64,000 nucleotides of DNA from assembly GCA_028583605.1 (NCBI GenBank), contig CM053326.1:14858587-14922586 (forward strand). The letters run 5' to 3'. The position numbers and the translations under genes were made by a program. The stretch is from Dastarcus helophoroides. Its lineage: Eukaryota; Arthropoda; Insecta; Coleoptera; Bothrideridae. The notes below the pieces were generated by a model. The model was not told the origin of the DNA. It worked only from the letters and a program-made list of their open reading frames with translations, and ran no database searches. This document shows positions 45,285 through 57,349 of this stretch, one piece after another (the stretch's first letter is position 1; each line of letters begins with the position of its first letter).

Positions 45285-47526
45285 TCACCAAAACTAATAT
45301 TAGATTCAGAAATAATGCAGCTCTAAAATTTTCATCACACCAAGAGATTGCTAGCAATTTTAAAATACCATGACAATTTAGTTGTTAAGGGTTGATTTTT
45401 GATATAATTTTAATATTTATGAATAAAAAAATTAAATGAATAATTAAAACACAACTAATTCTATTAAATTTTGAAACAGGAGTTGCTTTATTTAAATCTG
45501 TATTTTGAAATAATATTTACCAAAAATTTAGTTTAGACAAATTATTGATTATTATTATACGCAAATATAAATTTAATGCTTCTGATCTATATGGATGAAC
45601 TAATATTTAATGCTAATACAGTTTTTTAAATGATCATTAAATGTTTGTTTTGCATCGAATCCAATTTTTTTGGAATAATGATGCCTATATTGCATATTAG
45701 TATGCATATAAATGTAATTATGCTGTATATTTTGTTAAAAAAGCTCTGCATATAATCCACTTTCTATAAATAATGAATAAGACAATTTTTGTTCCTAATA
45801 TTTTTTTTCTTTTTTTAAATGATCCACTACCATCTGCATGAAAGAAAGATTGGTAAGAATTTGTGACCATTAAACGCCTTTTTCTTATAAATTTATTTAA
45901 ATTTGATAGAATGCCCCATTATTTTAGCTATAAAAAAAAGTAGTGTGGTATAAATAAATAAAACCAAAATCTGATTTTGCAATACGCTAGACAATGCAGT
46001 CAAACAAAGCATACCAGCAATTCTTTAAAGTTTTTCTCTTTATTATTTTAGAATGATAATGGCAGGCCTTTTCAGCCTTAAATTCCCCGTTCCATTTACA
46101 AAGTATTTTTTTAAAAAACCTAAATTTCGAAAATCTTGGCAAGAGGATTTAATGGTTTTCAAACAAAACTGTGATATCCACATTTTGTTATTAAATTTAG
46201 GACTGCATGTATTGATATCATATTTATAAAATGTATCCATTTTAAAAGTTTGCCTTCCTCTTTTCTTTAGAACTACTAAGATTTTCGAAAAACTCAAAAA
46301 CAGGTCGATTAAGTTCCCGAGGGGGAAGCTTGCTTGCCTTCTCACGGCATATGTGGCATTCAACCCCTAGCGGGGATTAGTTTTACCTCCTTAATTTAAA
46401 TAGCAAAGGTAGGTCAAGCAGCAACTTTTTGTAGAGCTTGTCTATTTATAATCAGCAATTTTTTTAAAATCTATTGATTAATTTTTGCAATATTTGCTTT
46501 TGAAGCCCCAAAATACAAAAACTTAAAATAAAAATATTTAGTTCTTGTTTAGGCTTACAGTTACAATTTGATCGTTTTTAGCGCTATCAATACAGTATTA
46601 TTAGGATGTGCAGTTGCAATTACTACTATCAATTGCTGAGTAGAAGTGAATTTCACCCCTAAAATGAAATAAGGAAACTAGGGACCAAATTACATCTTTA
46701 TGAGAAGCTTTTTTATCCTCTATTGAATGTTGTCATTACTTATTGCAAAATCAAACGATTATTGGAATCGATCGATTAGTTGCCGACTAAAATCACTAAA
46801 AATTACCATTGGGGATTTAAAACAAAAATTTTGGGTACATCACTTTATACATTATTATATGGTCTAGTGACACCGAACTTACGACGACATTAAAAAAAAT
46901 CATTTATAAAGCCTATATTTCTAAATAAATCGTCTTAATTAAAATTTTACACTTTGTAGTGAAAACACAGCTTTCCTCATGAACTAAGCTAATATTCACT
47001 AAATCATATACCTCAAGTTTCGAAGCGTGTAGAATGTAAAGAGAACTCTAAGAAAATTAATAATAAGACATTCCATCCCGACATATTTGACCAAAAGCAT
47101 CAAAGGGCGCAAAAATCATTTTGTAGCGCCCCTAAAATGGAAGTTTGAAGGCAGACAGCCGGTCGCTTTGGCCTCTGCAATCTCTACATGGAATTGTTTC
47201 GTTGAGAATGTTCCTTTCATGTCTTGCAGCACAAAATAAATAACATGCCCCGCTTATAATGTTCATTGCTTAAAAGACATCCATCGTTCGCTTTATTTTA
47301 GAAGTGAAAAGAGTACACTGAAAATATTTCGAGCAAAGGCATTTTCTTTAAAAAGTAAAATTTGAATTAAATGAAGAACGAATTTTAAACAATGCAATTT
47401 GTATTAAAATGTCATAAATATACAGTTTTATGGATTAATAATAGCTAAGACGTCTATTTCAAATGCTGAATAGCAAAACCCTAAATAGTAAAATTTTGTA
47501 GATGGTATTAAATATAAATATTTAGG
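45285..47526. other. AT-rich interval with no recognised gene
   Basis: Holds a 106-codon frame (46043-46363, -) of low-complexity composition. In another frame of the same strand there is a 42-codon piece with ECHIC and LPPRELNRPVFEFF (about 46240-46366); too short to name. Confidence 0.4.
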
Positions 47527-48282
47527 TACAGGGTTGTTGATCATATATTGACCCATAGTCTATCTCGCTTATTTTTAAAGATACCAAAAATATGTAAGAG
47601 GTCATGTTGATGTGGATTTAAAAACATTTTTATTACATGCTATCTAAAAAACAGTTGAATAAAGCAATTTTGATATATTTAACAAACATCAGCTTTTTCA
47701 AACAGAACGGCCTGTACATTTTTACATATTCAGACAACTTTATTTTCTCTGGTTTTAATGATTTATACCAGGTATACATTTATTTCAACCGTTTTGGCAG
47801 AAACGAAATATTCGTAACGAGAAAATAATTTTTGGAAGTTAGAAAATTGCGCAAAATGACCTTTATTTTATTGCAGGCGTACTTCTAAGTGATGTTTTAG
47901 AATTGCTGACTGCATTATTAGCCATATAATTTACCTCAATATTGACAAATTTTGGTGGCACTTTTTTTATGGCTTACAGCTTGACGGCATGGTTATTATT
48001 TAAAAATGTCTGCTAAATTATTTGAAATAAATATTTAACTTATTATGCATCATTGAAATCAGAAAAAAAAGCCTACTTAAATATATCAAAATGTATATAA
48101 TTTTCCATTTAAAAACACTGATTTTGTTAAATGTATTGAAACTGGGTTATGCTATTGTTTTTTTTATAGCATATAGTAAAAATAATTTTAATCTTCACCA
48201 ATTTGATCTATATTATTTTCGTATCTTTAAAAATAAGCAAGATAGGCTATGGGTCAATACATATACGATTAGTAACCCTGTA
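47527..48282. mobile_element. Foldback element of family E
   Basis: The left end TACAGGGTTGTTGATCATAT and the right end, inverse, ..ACGATTAGTAACCCTGTA are bounded by TA. The arms mirror each other through ATAGTCTATCTCGCTTATTT / AAATAAGCAAGATAGGCTAT and TTTGATATATTTAACAAAC / its complement. Related to the MITE at 44503-44795. Confidence 0.75.
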
Positions 48283-48326
48283 CATAAAGAAAGTAGTAGT
48301 ACTTTTCTGAAATCCTAAATTTTAGT

Positions 48327-48745
48327 TTGTTGCTAAGAAATCATCACAAAAGAATCCGAGATCTGGCAAAAATGTACATGCACAAAATATTAGAAGGCTG
48401 TTATGGAACGAGGGATTACGAGGATGTATAGCTCGAAAAAAACCATTTGTTTCGGAAATAAATAAAAGAAAAAGAAGAGAATTTGCTGAAGAATACAAAA
48501 TAAGGATATTTCGTTTTGGGAAAAGGTTGTTTTTACCGATGAGAGTAAGTTTAACGTCGTTGGTGGTAATAGCATTCGAAATTTTTAGAGAAAAAAATGA
48601 AGCCCTTAAACCAAAAAATACAATATCCACTGTTAAATATGGTGGAGGCTCTGTCCTGATGTGGGCTTCTATGTCGGCTAAAGGAGCGGGATAACTGGCT
48701 TTTATTGAAAAACAAAATGGACCACATAAAGTATTTATACATTAT
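48327..48745 (+). pseudogene. Tc1-like transposase relic
   Basis: In shifting frames the plus strand reads RLLWNEGLRGCIARKKPFVS, EINKRKRREFAEEY, then FWEKVVFTDESKFNVVGG (first catalytic Asp), EKNEALKPKNTISTVKYGGG and SVLMWASMSAKGAG, stopping near LAFIEKQNGP. These are the central blocks of Tc1 transposases, with the N-terminal HTH reduced to SSQKNPRSGK. The second Asp and third Glu regions are missing; family C repeat follows directly at 48755. Confidence 0.85.
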
Positions 48746-48754
48746 AAGAACAAA

Positions 48755-48872
48755 AATTGAAATACAGAACTTATCCCCTGAAAACAGGAACGATTAAAAA
48801 ACACAACAAACGTTGTTCTAACGCGTTTCGAAAGCCAAGCTGTCATCTTCAGAGATATACTCAGTACTCAGT
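48755..48872 (+). repeat. Dispersed repeat family C, copy 2
   Basis: ACTTATCCCCTGAAAACAGG, AAAAAACACAACAAACGTTG, ACGCGTTTCGAAAGCCAAGC, TGTCATCTTCAGAGATATAC. Best preserved copy of the middle of the family; it truncates the Tc1 relic on its left. Confidence 0.7.
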
Positions 48873-49059
48873 TATGTTGTTTTGTGTTTTGTTGTATTAT
48901 TAAGAACTATAAATTAATGATTTCAAAAATAAAACAAAATAATTTTAAATTATAACGTTTACCGCTTCGGTCTATTTATTTTTCTAGATGTATGATGACT
49001 TTTGTTGCTTACTGTATATGTTTGGGGGAATATTTGGCTATTACTATGGATGTAACAAA

Positions 49060-50540
49060 TGTTGGTTTTCCCACATTCACGAATGCGAATACGAATATTC
49101 ATTTCCAGCATTCGCGAATGCAAATGCAAATATTGGTTATTTTTACTGACACGTAGAAATTTTCAGAAACATAGGACGTTTGGTCGAAACTTTGAGAATA
49201 AGACCAATTTTGAGAAGCAGGTTGAAATTTCCGTACATTCAAAATTGCGAGAAAAAAACCGAAATTTCTATAAAATATTCAAAATTTTCAATACAGTTAA
49301 ATTTTAAGAGAAATAGAATTTTGAGTATAAAGTCTAATTTAGAAAAAGACGAATTTTAACAAAAAAATCCATATTTGGGATAAGTCGAAATTTTCGGGAA
49401 ATCAAACATGAAATAGAAATAAAACCCCAAACAAACTTTGAAAAAAAAAAACAAAATTTCGAGTAAAAAACCCATATTTTAAGAAGTCCAAAATGACGAA
49501 AATTTCGTTATTTCTCAAAGAGAGTCAAATTCTATCAAAATTTCGAAAAAAAGTTCAAACTTTGAGCAAAATTTCAGAAAAAAAATCGTAATTTTTGACG
49601 TTAGAAAATATCCACCATTGAGATAAACGTTGAAATTTTGAGAAATAAGTTAAAATCTAAAATATTTAAAATTTTCATCCTTTAACAAAAAATTATAATT
49701 TTTGAAAAATATTTTTCAAAATTTTCCTATTAATATTCTTTAAAAAAAAATTTTTTTTATCAAGAGATCTACCAAATTTTGAGTTTGATAGAGTTTGATA
49801 GATAAGTTAAAATCTAAAATATTTAAAATTTTCATCCTTTAACAAAAAATTATAATTTTTGAAAAATATTTTTCAAAATTTTCCTATTAATATTCTTTAA
49901 AAAAAAAATTTTTTTATCAAGAGATCTACCAAATTTTGAGTTTGATAGACAAGTCGAAATTCGTAAAAAGTCGAATTTAAAAAAAAGAGTCGACATTTTC
50001 GGAAAAATTCAAATTTGTTAAAAAAACGACGAATTTTAAAATGAAAGTCAGATTTTAATGAAAGAAGTCGAATTTTAGAATAAGTTCGAAACTTCAAAAG
50101 AAAAAGGAAGTTCTATGAAAAAAATAGAAATTTTAGGAAATAGTCGAAATTTCGAGAAAATGTTCGAAATTTCAAGGAAGAGACTAATTTTCAGGAAATA
50201 CTAAATTTCTAGACAAGGTTTCCGCAGTTGAAATTATAAATTTTCAATTGGCCCTTGGGGAGAGCAAGCGTCGTATCTTGCCGTAGTGCGGCTAGCTAGC
50301 TAGTAGGAAAAGAAAACAGAAGAATTAAAAAATACTTTTCATTAGGTAGGATTGGATAAGGATCCAAATGCCCCAGATTAAGAAACTCTGCCTTGGCAGT
50401 AGCATTTGTTATTACATAAATAATTTCCCGTTTTATTGTTAGATACATTCGCAAAATAATCGCATAATTTCTTGGGAATGCGAATATTGAAAAAAACATG
50501 CAAATATTCGCGAAAGCAAACACGAATATTCATTATAGGG
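49060..50540. repeat. Cryptic purine-rich repeat block flanked by ATTCGCGAATGC-type ends
   Basis: Between about 49150 and 50240 the sequence is a degenerate succession of phrases like GTCGAAATTTTGAGAAAAA with no fixed period. It includes a clear 157-bp tandem duplication (49651-49807 and 49808-49964). The block is bracketed by stretches rich in GCATTCGCGAATGC, GCGAATATTC and GCAAATATTC (49075-49140 and 50445-50535). Open frames inside are by-products. Confidence 0.65.
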
Positions 50541-50997
50541 CAAGAGCTGATTGCAAACATTCCAACCGATAAAGTTAAAATGTAAAATGTTATTAAAACG
50601 TTAATATACAAAGCGAGAATGCAAAAAAATATTCTTGTGCTTGGTTGAAAATTGTTAGGTAATTCATAATATGCCCATTTCCGGTCAAAAATTGTTTTGG
50701 ACTGTTACTATACTCATAGAGTTACAGCTTAAAATCATTACCATAAGGTAATATCTATAAAGTTATATTAAAAAATACTTTTATGCCCCATTAAATTCTG
50801 TTGTGCTTTGGCACAAAAAAAATTTATTTATTTTTTTTAGACCATACTATATAAATCGAGTTACAACTGAAAAATATTACCACAAGGTAGTAGTAGTAAA
50901 GTTATATTGAAAAACATGTTTTTGCCTTATTCAATCTTGTTACAATGCACAAGCATTTTTAATTTCTTTTTTTGAACCACTACGATATCTATCAAGT

Positions 50998-51439
50998 AGG
51001 GATGCAACGATATATCAGTCAGGCCGTTATTATCGATAACATCGAAGCAAAAAGATCGATATCTATATCGATATTATAATCTTGCCGATATGATATTATC
51101 GATATTATAATCTCGTCGATATGATATTATCGATATTATAATCTCGTCGATATGATATTACCGATATTGCCCGATAGTCGATAACAATTGTCCAATCGAC
51201 GTCAATGATGGATAGAAATATGTAGATCGAGGATCTTTTTTTTAGTTCACCAAACATAATTTGCTCGAAATACATAGAAATTTCTAACACTGGAGCCTGT
51301 TTATAAATGTTTTTATTCATTTCCAAAATATTGATTATGGATAAAAAAAAAAGTTCGATATTATCAATTATCGATATTTGTCTGCTGTAACAATTTATAT
51401 CGATATTTATATCGATATTACAGTTAACTTGCATCGCTA
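50998..51439. mobile_element. hAT-type MITE with internal ATCGAT-rich tandem repeats
   Basis: The ends are TAGGGATGCAACG and TTGCATCGCTA (inverted), and the flanking 8-mers ctatcaag (50990-50997) and ctatcgag (51440-51447) form an 8-bp target duplication with one mismatch, the hAT length. The interior is dominated by ATCGATATTATAAT-type repeats. The 121-codon minus-strand frame spanning it is a by-product. Inserted in a satellite-like unit. Confidence 0.82.
51067..51160. repeat. 31-bp tandem repeat, three units
   Basis: Unit starts (ATCGATATTATAATCT) at 51067, 51098 and 51129, exactly 31 bp apart, inside the hAT MITE. Confidence 0.9.
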
Positions 51440-51559
51440 CTATCGAGTTACAGCTCAAAATTAGTGCCAAATGAATGTTCAGACTGTGTTTTAAGGGAAT
51501 ATTTATTTGTCCACGTCTCAGTTTGTCAGAACCACATTGGTTCGAAGATTAACCCACGC

Positions 51560-51700
51560 CTTTTCTGCTTTATGACCTAATCATAGAAGAATGCACAGAC
51601 CAATAGGTTTGAACGTTTATCAGATTCAGAGTTTGGAATCCAAAGACCGGTTTTGATCTTATTAGATCATGTCAGTTTGGTATATACTACCCGAATGCTG
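51560..51700 (-). repeat. Dispersed repeat, copy 2 (partner of 28915-29040)
   Basis: The reverse complement carries ACCAAACTGACATGATCTAA, ACCGGTCTTTGGATTCCAAA, and CCTATTGGTCTGTG, aligned with the first copy. Confidence 0.65.
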
Positions 51701-53689
51701 ACTAACGTTCCGGCAAGTAGATGCTATAGAATCAACGGACATCCTCCGTGTACCACTACATACTGATCCATAGAGAAACTGTAGAAAACTACTATTTGAA
51801 TAGGAGAGGAAGATAAAAGAGAATTTAATGACTAAAATGCAAAAGGAATTAAAGATTATGAAGTAACATTATTATAGCATAATTATAATACATAGATGAT
51901 AATTTTCAGCAAATGTCTTCTTTTTGTTTACTCATTTAATTATAGGTTGTACTTTAAAACATGTAATAAATTACTATTATGTATCACAAATAGCAATAAA
52001 CATTTATTGATGATATTGTCTAGAATTTTATTTCCAAATACCTCTAGAATGTATAATTGTTTAAAAAAATGATGCAAAATTTGAGGTGAAAATTAATAAA
52101 AAAAGTTTTTATAAACCTGGAGCCTACTCAGCACCGTTACTGAGATATAGCTCTTTAAAAGTGGTTATATCATTTGACTTTGTTTTCAATAATTTTCTTT
52201 ATGATTTAGTTCATAAAATAAAATTTTTAAATAATAATCATAAGGGTTCTAATTTTCACGAGTTTAATCAAAATAGGTTTTGGATAAGGTTACTTTTCCA
52301 ACTATCATTAAAAGTTTGTAGATATTTTATTATTTCTTTGAATTATCAAGCAAACAATATTTTTTTTAATGAAATGAACTATTTTAAAGAAAAAGTGGCT
52401 CTACATTATTTTTGTCTCTAGTAGCATGCTTTTTTTAGAAGAACTTCTTGAAATAGTAAAGAGAAATTAGAGAAAAATAAAAATGTAAGGAAAGCTAAGA
52501 AATAGTACAATCAAACTGCCATCGTGAAGTCACCTAATATGTGACAAAGTAGAAAAATGTCATTGTTCTGAACCGTACATCGACATCGTTTAAAAAAATT
52601 CACAGATTTCGCAATGACAACACCATATATGTATAAAGCGTAATTAACCTTTTATTATGGATACACAAAGATAATATAAGATTTCCACAAATTTCACCGA
52701 CAACGCTTGACAGGTGGATTCCGGAAGATAAATAATTAAGGATAACGTAAAAAACCTTTCATAAAAATTGTTAGTTTCCGAATTATAGGTTTCAAAGTCA
52801 TTAATAAAACAATAACTTAATAAATATCTTTATAATCTCATCATACAACGCATCCAAAATATGACGCACTGCTGAACCATTTGTTTCCATCCTGTAACAT
52901 CAAGTGGCAACTAGATCCACAATTATTTGTAATAAAGCAAATCCTAATTGTTGCCTTAAACTAAAATAGAAAAGTATATATGGGTTATGCCATTTGACTT
53001 TTCAAAAAAATAATATTCCGTGTTTGCCAATCCGCGCGTGTATAATGACAAAGGGTATTTATAATTAGGTTTACACTATTTTTCAAGATAATGATATACT
53101 AAAACCATCTGTACTAAAAACTAATAGTCACTCAGCCTTCCAGGTGAGATTCCAAGTATATTTTCATGATTTTTTTCAGATATCTCAAAAACTATTGTTC
53201 GCGCACACCTTAATATCATTTCAATCAGTAATTTTGGGCAGATTTATATTTTTTCTTAAAAAGGCAGCTTTGATGCACCACCGTGTATAATTTAATATTC
53301 ATAAAAATAATTTTAGAATGTGCGCCACATCCAAAAGTATACTTTTGTTTCAAAAATATTTTTGTTATCAAAATAATCCCAGGAGCCACACGGCTTTACC
53401 GACTAACTAACCCAGTAAACTGTATGTTTCAATTTAACTTGGCAGTATTGCTAACTTTTTTCTTATTAAAGATACAACTTTAGTTAAATTAGCAAAGTGT
53501 GTATGTTTTAACGCTGATTTTTATGATGATACAACAAAGACAATTGTTGAACATCGCGTTTTTGTATTTTATCTCAAAGTTAAGGAGCTAAAGCAGCATT
53601 TTGTAAAAAGAATTGCAAAGTATAATAATAAAAATAATAATGTATAAACAGTTAATAACAATAGTAAAAAATAATATATTTTACATATG
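51701..53689. other. AT-rich interval with no recognised gene
   Basis: A 111-codon frame (52086-52421, +) is Phe/Asn/Leu-rich and has no signature. No closed TIR pair. Confidence 0.45.
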
Positions 53690-54411
53690 CAGGGTCCGCC
53701 AATAGTGCGTGGACGGATAATGGCTCCTAAACCTGAAAAGACATCAAAATGGAATTTTGCTCAGTGGCGTACATCTATAGGCAGCACATTTTAAAATTAT
53801 TTTCATTTTATTGTACCAATCATGTACAGAGTGTACTTTTTTTTTAAATAGAGCACCCTATATATATTTACAATTTGGATAGCATTATAAAAATGCAGCA
53901 AAATAATAAAGGGCTTATGAGGGTTTTGATGGGTCGTTTTCCTAATAGAGGATTATAAATCCAGAGACAGGACTCTGATGCCGTCATTTGTAAACACTCA
54001 GTATGATGTAGTATTGACCAATTTGCAACAAAAATAATCATTGATAGTCTTTTACTTTCCATAAATCATAAACATGTTGTCTTATATTTTTTAAATATAC
54101 AGAGTGAGGTTTGCAAATCCAAAAATTACTAAAAAAATTTTAAAATATTGCCCTATACTTATTGCCTAATATAAAAAGAAGATAGAATTAGCCTTTCAAC
54201 AATACTTCATTATGTGGGGTTACATTTGATAGCTTTCATGAAAATGAACTTTTTATTTAAATCTTTTAGTAATTATTAGATTTGCCAACCTGGATCACTC
54301 TGTATAACTAAAGAATATACGACAACATTCTTATGGTTTATGAAAACTTAAGACTATCAATGATTGTTTATGTCGCAAATTGGTTAATACTACATCATAC
54401 AGAGTTGGAAT
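53690..54411. mobile_element. Foldback family B, second copy (right arm truncated)
   Basis: It begins CAGGGTCCGCCAATAGTGCG and follows the family B left arm closely, then turns into the inverted arm (ATTGTTTATGTCGCAAATTG) and breaks off at ACATCATACAGAG. Confidence 0.8.
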
Positions 54412-54736
54412 AAGAAATAGGGAAAATGTGATAAAAGGAACTTACCTAAATAGAGTAAGTTATTATTGCATAATTTAGTATGATATAATTTTTGCCATTG
54501 AACCTTAAAGCATGGCTAATAAGGCTACTAGGATAAAATGAAAAAATGTATCTAACAAATTAGATCTGCTAAAGATGTTAGGAATTTTTTATTTTTTTTC
54601 TGAAATTGAATTGCATGATTTATAGAAATCAAAATTTATTTTATAAATTAATCCTATTTATTATATTTCTTTTAACACCATTGTTTAAATATTTTAAACA
54701 TTGTTTCAAATTATAATTATTTGTCTATATTCCATG

Positions 54737-55021
54737 CAGTGTGTCCCTCTAGTACGCGGAGGTTTGATATACTCGTTAACGACAAAAGCATCTTTTTTTA
54801 TTTTTTTTTTGACAATTTAAACAATTTAATAAAAGATTAAGTTACACATGATGCTCTGTATTCTCTGGACTCATGAGTTAATTCGTTTTTTATAAATTAT
54901 GACCTATACATTTTATGGTTTTTTCGAATGCTACTTATCAATGACAATGTTCTAAAATAATAAAAGGGATGTCTTTTTCCTTAACGGAGACATCGGACCT
55001 CCGCGTTCTAGTGGGCATACT
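54737..55021. mobile_element. MITE with TIR CAGTGTGTCCCTCTAGTACG
   Basis: The left end is CAGTGTGTCCCTCTAGTACG followed by CGGAGGT; the right end is inverse (complement AGTATGCCCACTAGAACGCG, then GAGGTCC). About 43 bp of inverted similarity ending in CGTTAA. No ORF; parent transposon not in the window. Confidence 0.78.
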
Positions 55022-55039
55022 ATCAAGGGTATCCAAACG

Positions 55040-56030
55040 AAAACTTGACCTCTCTATAATTTGAAAACGGAAAAATATTTTAGAATTCGCCGGGGGAGCC
55101 TTTTTTGATGATCAAGTCAACTTGATATGTTCATCCTCCAAACCCCTCTATTAAAGTTTTAAATAAAACTGCCCTATTTGTGATACGTTATTTTAAAACC
55201 TTTTTCATTGCAAATCCACTCATGCATCGTTTTTTAGAATTAATTGAGAATTAAAGGCAAAAACTTGACAAACCCATATTCGTCTAAAACGCCAAGAGTC
55301 TTCACTTACTTTTCGGCATTATAAAGTCGATTTTATAAAAGAACTTTATAGGCCACTGAATGGCACGTGGTGGTCTATAAACCAAAAACTTATTTTATAT
55401 ACAGGGTAACTCATTTTGCAGTATCACAAAGCTTCAATACTTTTTTGAATGAAAAAATGCAATTTTAAATAGGGAACATTTTACACGTTACATTACAAAA
55501 TAGAAAATATGTAACATGTTCACAAAGTTTAATAGCTATAATTAAAAAATCATTTTTAAATGATTTTAGTTTTTATTATAATAAACATTAAATAAATAAG
55601 CTTTAGGTGGCCAAAAATAGGTGTTATCATTAAAAATTTGTTAATGCTTTTGTAGTACTCCGAAACAAATCACCCTGTATATGAACGAATATGTCCAATT
55701 TATAGGCCACCGCGATCCATTTAATGGTCATTTAATATGTCTGATGAAATCGACTTGGCATCTCATAATGTTAGACCAATGTTGGTTTGTTATTTTTCAT
55801 TTTTAATTTTGAACTAATTTTTAAAAACATTACACCGTTGTATTTGAAATGGAAAGAACTTTAAAATGATGTATTACAAGTAGGGTACTTTTATTTCAAA
55901 TTTTAAAGTGGGGCTTGATGGAGGTTAGGGGGATGAACATATCAAGTTGGCTTGACCATCAGAATGGTCTCCTCAAGAATATAAATCGACGAGTCTCAGC
56001 GATTTCTAAAATACCTCTGCAATCTAAGTT
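55040..56030. mobile_element. Foldback family D, copy 2
   Basis: The left arm carries CTTGACCTCTC, TTTAGAATTCGCC and CAACTTGATATGTTCATCC; the right arm carries the inverse (GGATGAACATATCAAGTTGG near 55930). The inner pair ATACAGGGTAACTCATTTTG and ACAAATCACCCTGTATATG delimit the centre. Aligns with 39615-40765. Confidence 0.78.
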
Positions 56031-56229
56031 CTTTATATTTGTACTAGATAGATAAGTAATTGCAATTGTTAATTACTTTGTGGTTCAGAATTATTTTGCC
56101 TAACAATTTTCAGTAAAGTAATAAGGTCTGCCGCCTTTACAAGTTCCATATTTCTATGGCAACAGTTAATACAACACAATATAATACCTTTCACTTTTTT
56201 TTTTCACCTTTTACGTTTCACTAACGTGC

Positions 56230-56470
56230 CCAAGACTAGGCGAATTTAAGAATTAGAGACATATTGCGACACATTGCCTGTTAGTGCCAAGGCCCTTTAG
56301 TAGTGATCATTTTGCCTCTACTAGTCTTCACGCAAGCGCCGCACCGGTCCATATTTACTGACATGCTGTCTGTGTCTAGCTCACTCGACTCGATCGTTCT
56401 ATCTCTCTCGCGACATCGCTGACTTTTGTGCTTTTGCCCTTGAACGAAAGGTTGAAACTTCGTAGACATA
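56230..56470 (-). other. GC-richer leader with short Cys-containing ORF start
   Basis: This patch stands out from the AT-rich surroundings. On the minus strand a frame of 62 codons (56469-56281) ends MDRCGACVKTSRGKMITTKG then PWH and a stop. The CGAC..GK...KGP form resembles the start of PHD-like fingers in LINE ORF1 or chromatin proteins, but only one CxxC is visible. I list it as a possible 5' end of an unknown gene or LINE. Confidence 0.3.
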
Positions 56471-56798
56471 TAAGAAAATAAACTCTTCCAATGTTTAAAA
56501 TAAATAAATCCCTACTAAACTGCGCTAAATTCGAAAGTAAATGTGAAGACATTTTTTTACTGAACAAGTCCAGTTCGTTAGAAAATAAAATCATTTGCTT
56601 AATAATTCAAGAAAATAAAGCATTATTTGAAAAATTTATGTTAGAGGTGTTTAGAGAACTATCCTCATTTACAAATCGATTTTGATTTAAATCATGGTAA
56701 TTTACTAATTAACGACTTTTAACAAATAATTATTTTCTACAAATTTCATTTTGTTATGATAGTTATAAAAAAATATTTAAAAAATAGTGAAATTATAT

Positions 56799-57085
56799 TG
56801 TTGCGTGTTTTCGATTCGATAATTAAAACTTCGTAAATTGTAACACTTTATTTCCAAACTTATTTCAAAACACTACAATTATGATTTACTTAACTATCAG
56901 GCTATGTAACCATCTTACTATATGACTAACCGACGGAGAGAAAGACGACCCTCGTATTTACACCGCTCCGGTTTCTAGAACAGATCTCTGTACAGATAAG
57001 AGTATCGCTCGGGAAAACGTCTGGAGCGCTTATCTGCCATATGATTCATTCTCCCGGCCGCTTCCCATTATTAAATGTTTCTACA
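56799..57085 (-). mobile_element. Probable solo LTR, related to 22790-23139
   Basis: On the minus strand it begins TGTAGAAAC and ends ACACGCAACA. Shared landmarks with the other copy are GGGAAGCGGCCG, GATAAGCGCTCCAGA, TTCTAGAA, AATTGTAGTGTT, AATAAAGTG, and the ATTCGAA..CACGCAAC end. The TATA box is not conserved. No matching 5-bp flank seen. Confidence 0.6.
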
Positions 57086-57349
57086 GAGTTCCTTACACCA
57101 CACAATCACTAAAACAAATTTTATAACTACATTTTGTAACATTGTAATCTCTTTTAGAGGCTTATATTTAAGTAACTTTGCTCCACAGGACTTATCATAT
57201 ATTAATTTGGGCTCTACTTTTACCTTCTTAAGCTTTGTACCAACTTTTCCAAACCTTATTTATAGAAATACAAAATTTTGTGCCGGGTACTTTTAGCAGG
57301 CTCAAATAATTATTTAATTAAAAATGTCTCCAAACCTTCATTTGGCATT
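57086..57349. other. Short interval with nothing recognised
   Basis: AT-rich; a 73-codon frame (57075-57296) has no signature. Confidence 0.35.

Larger units (their letters stand above)
50640..51480 (+). repeat. Satellite-like array, copy 1 (interrupted by a hAT MITE)
   Basis: Units of roughly 150 bp carry CATAGAGTTACAGCTTAAAA, ATTACCATAAGGTA, AAAGTTATATT and a TTGGCACAAAA-like tail; about two units precede the MITE, and TCGAGTTACAGCTCAAAATT resumes after it. The left edge (AGGTAATTCATAATA) is shared with the edge of the opposite-strand array at 57350-58090. Confidence 0.7.

Noticed and set aside
46043..46363. 106-codon minus-strand ORF and a nearby 42-codon frame with ECHIC
   Set aside because: No recognisable domain; the CxxC alone is not enough to call a zinc finger.
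51105..51470. 121-codon minus-strand ORF
   Set aside because: Produced by ATCGATATT-type repeats of the hAT MITE.
52086..52421. 111-codon plus-strand ORF
   Set aside because: Phe/Asn/Leu-rich, no domain signature, and within what AT-rich sequence gives by chance.
22790..57085. A 34-kb provirus bounded by the two LTR-like sequences
   Set aside because: They are in opposite orientation, diverged, and no gag/pol genes lie between them.
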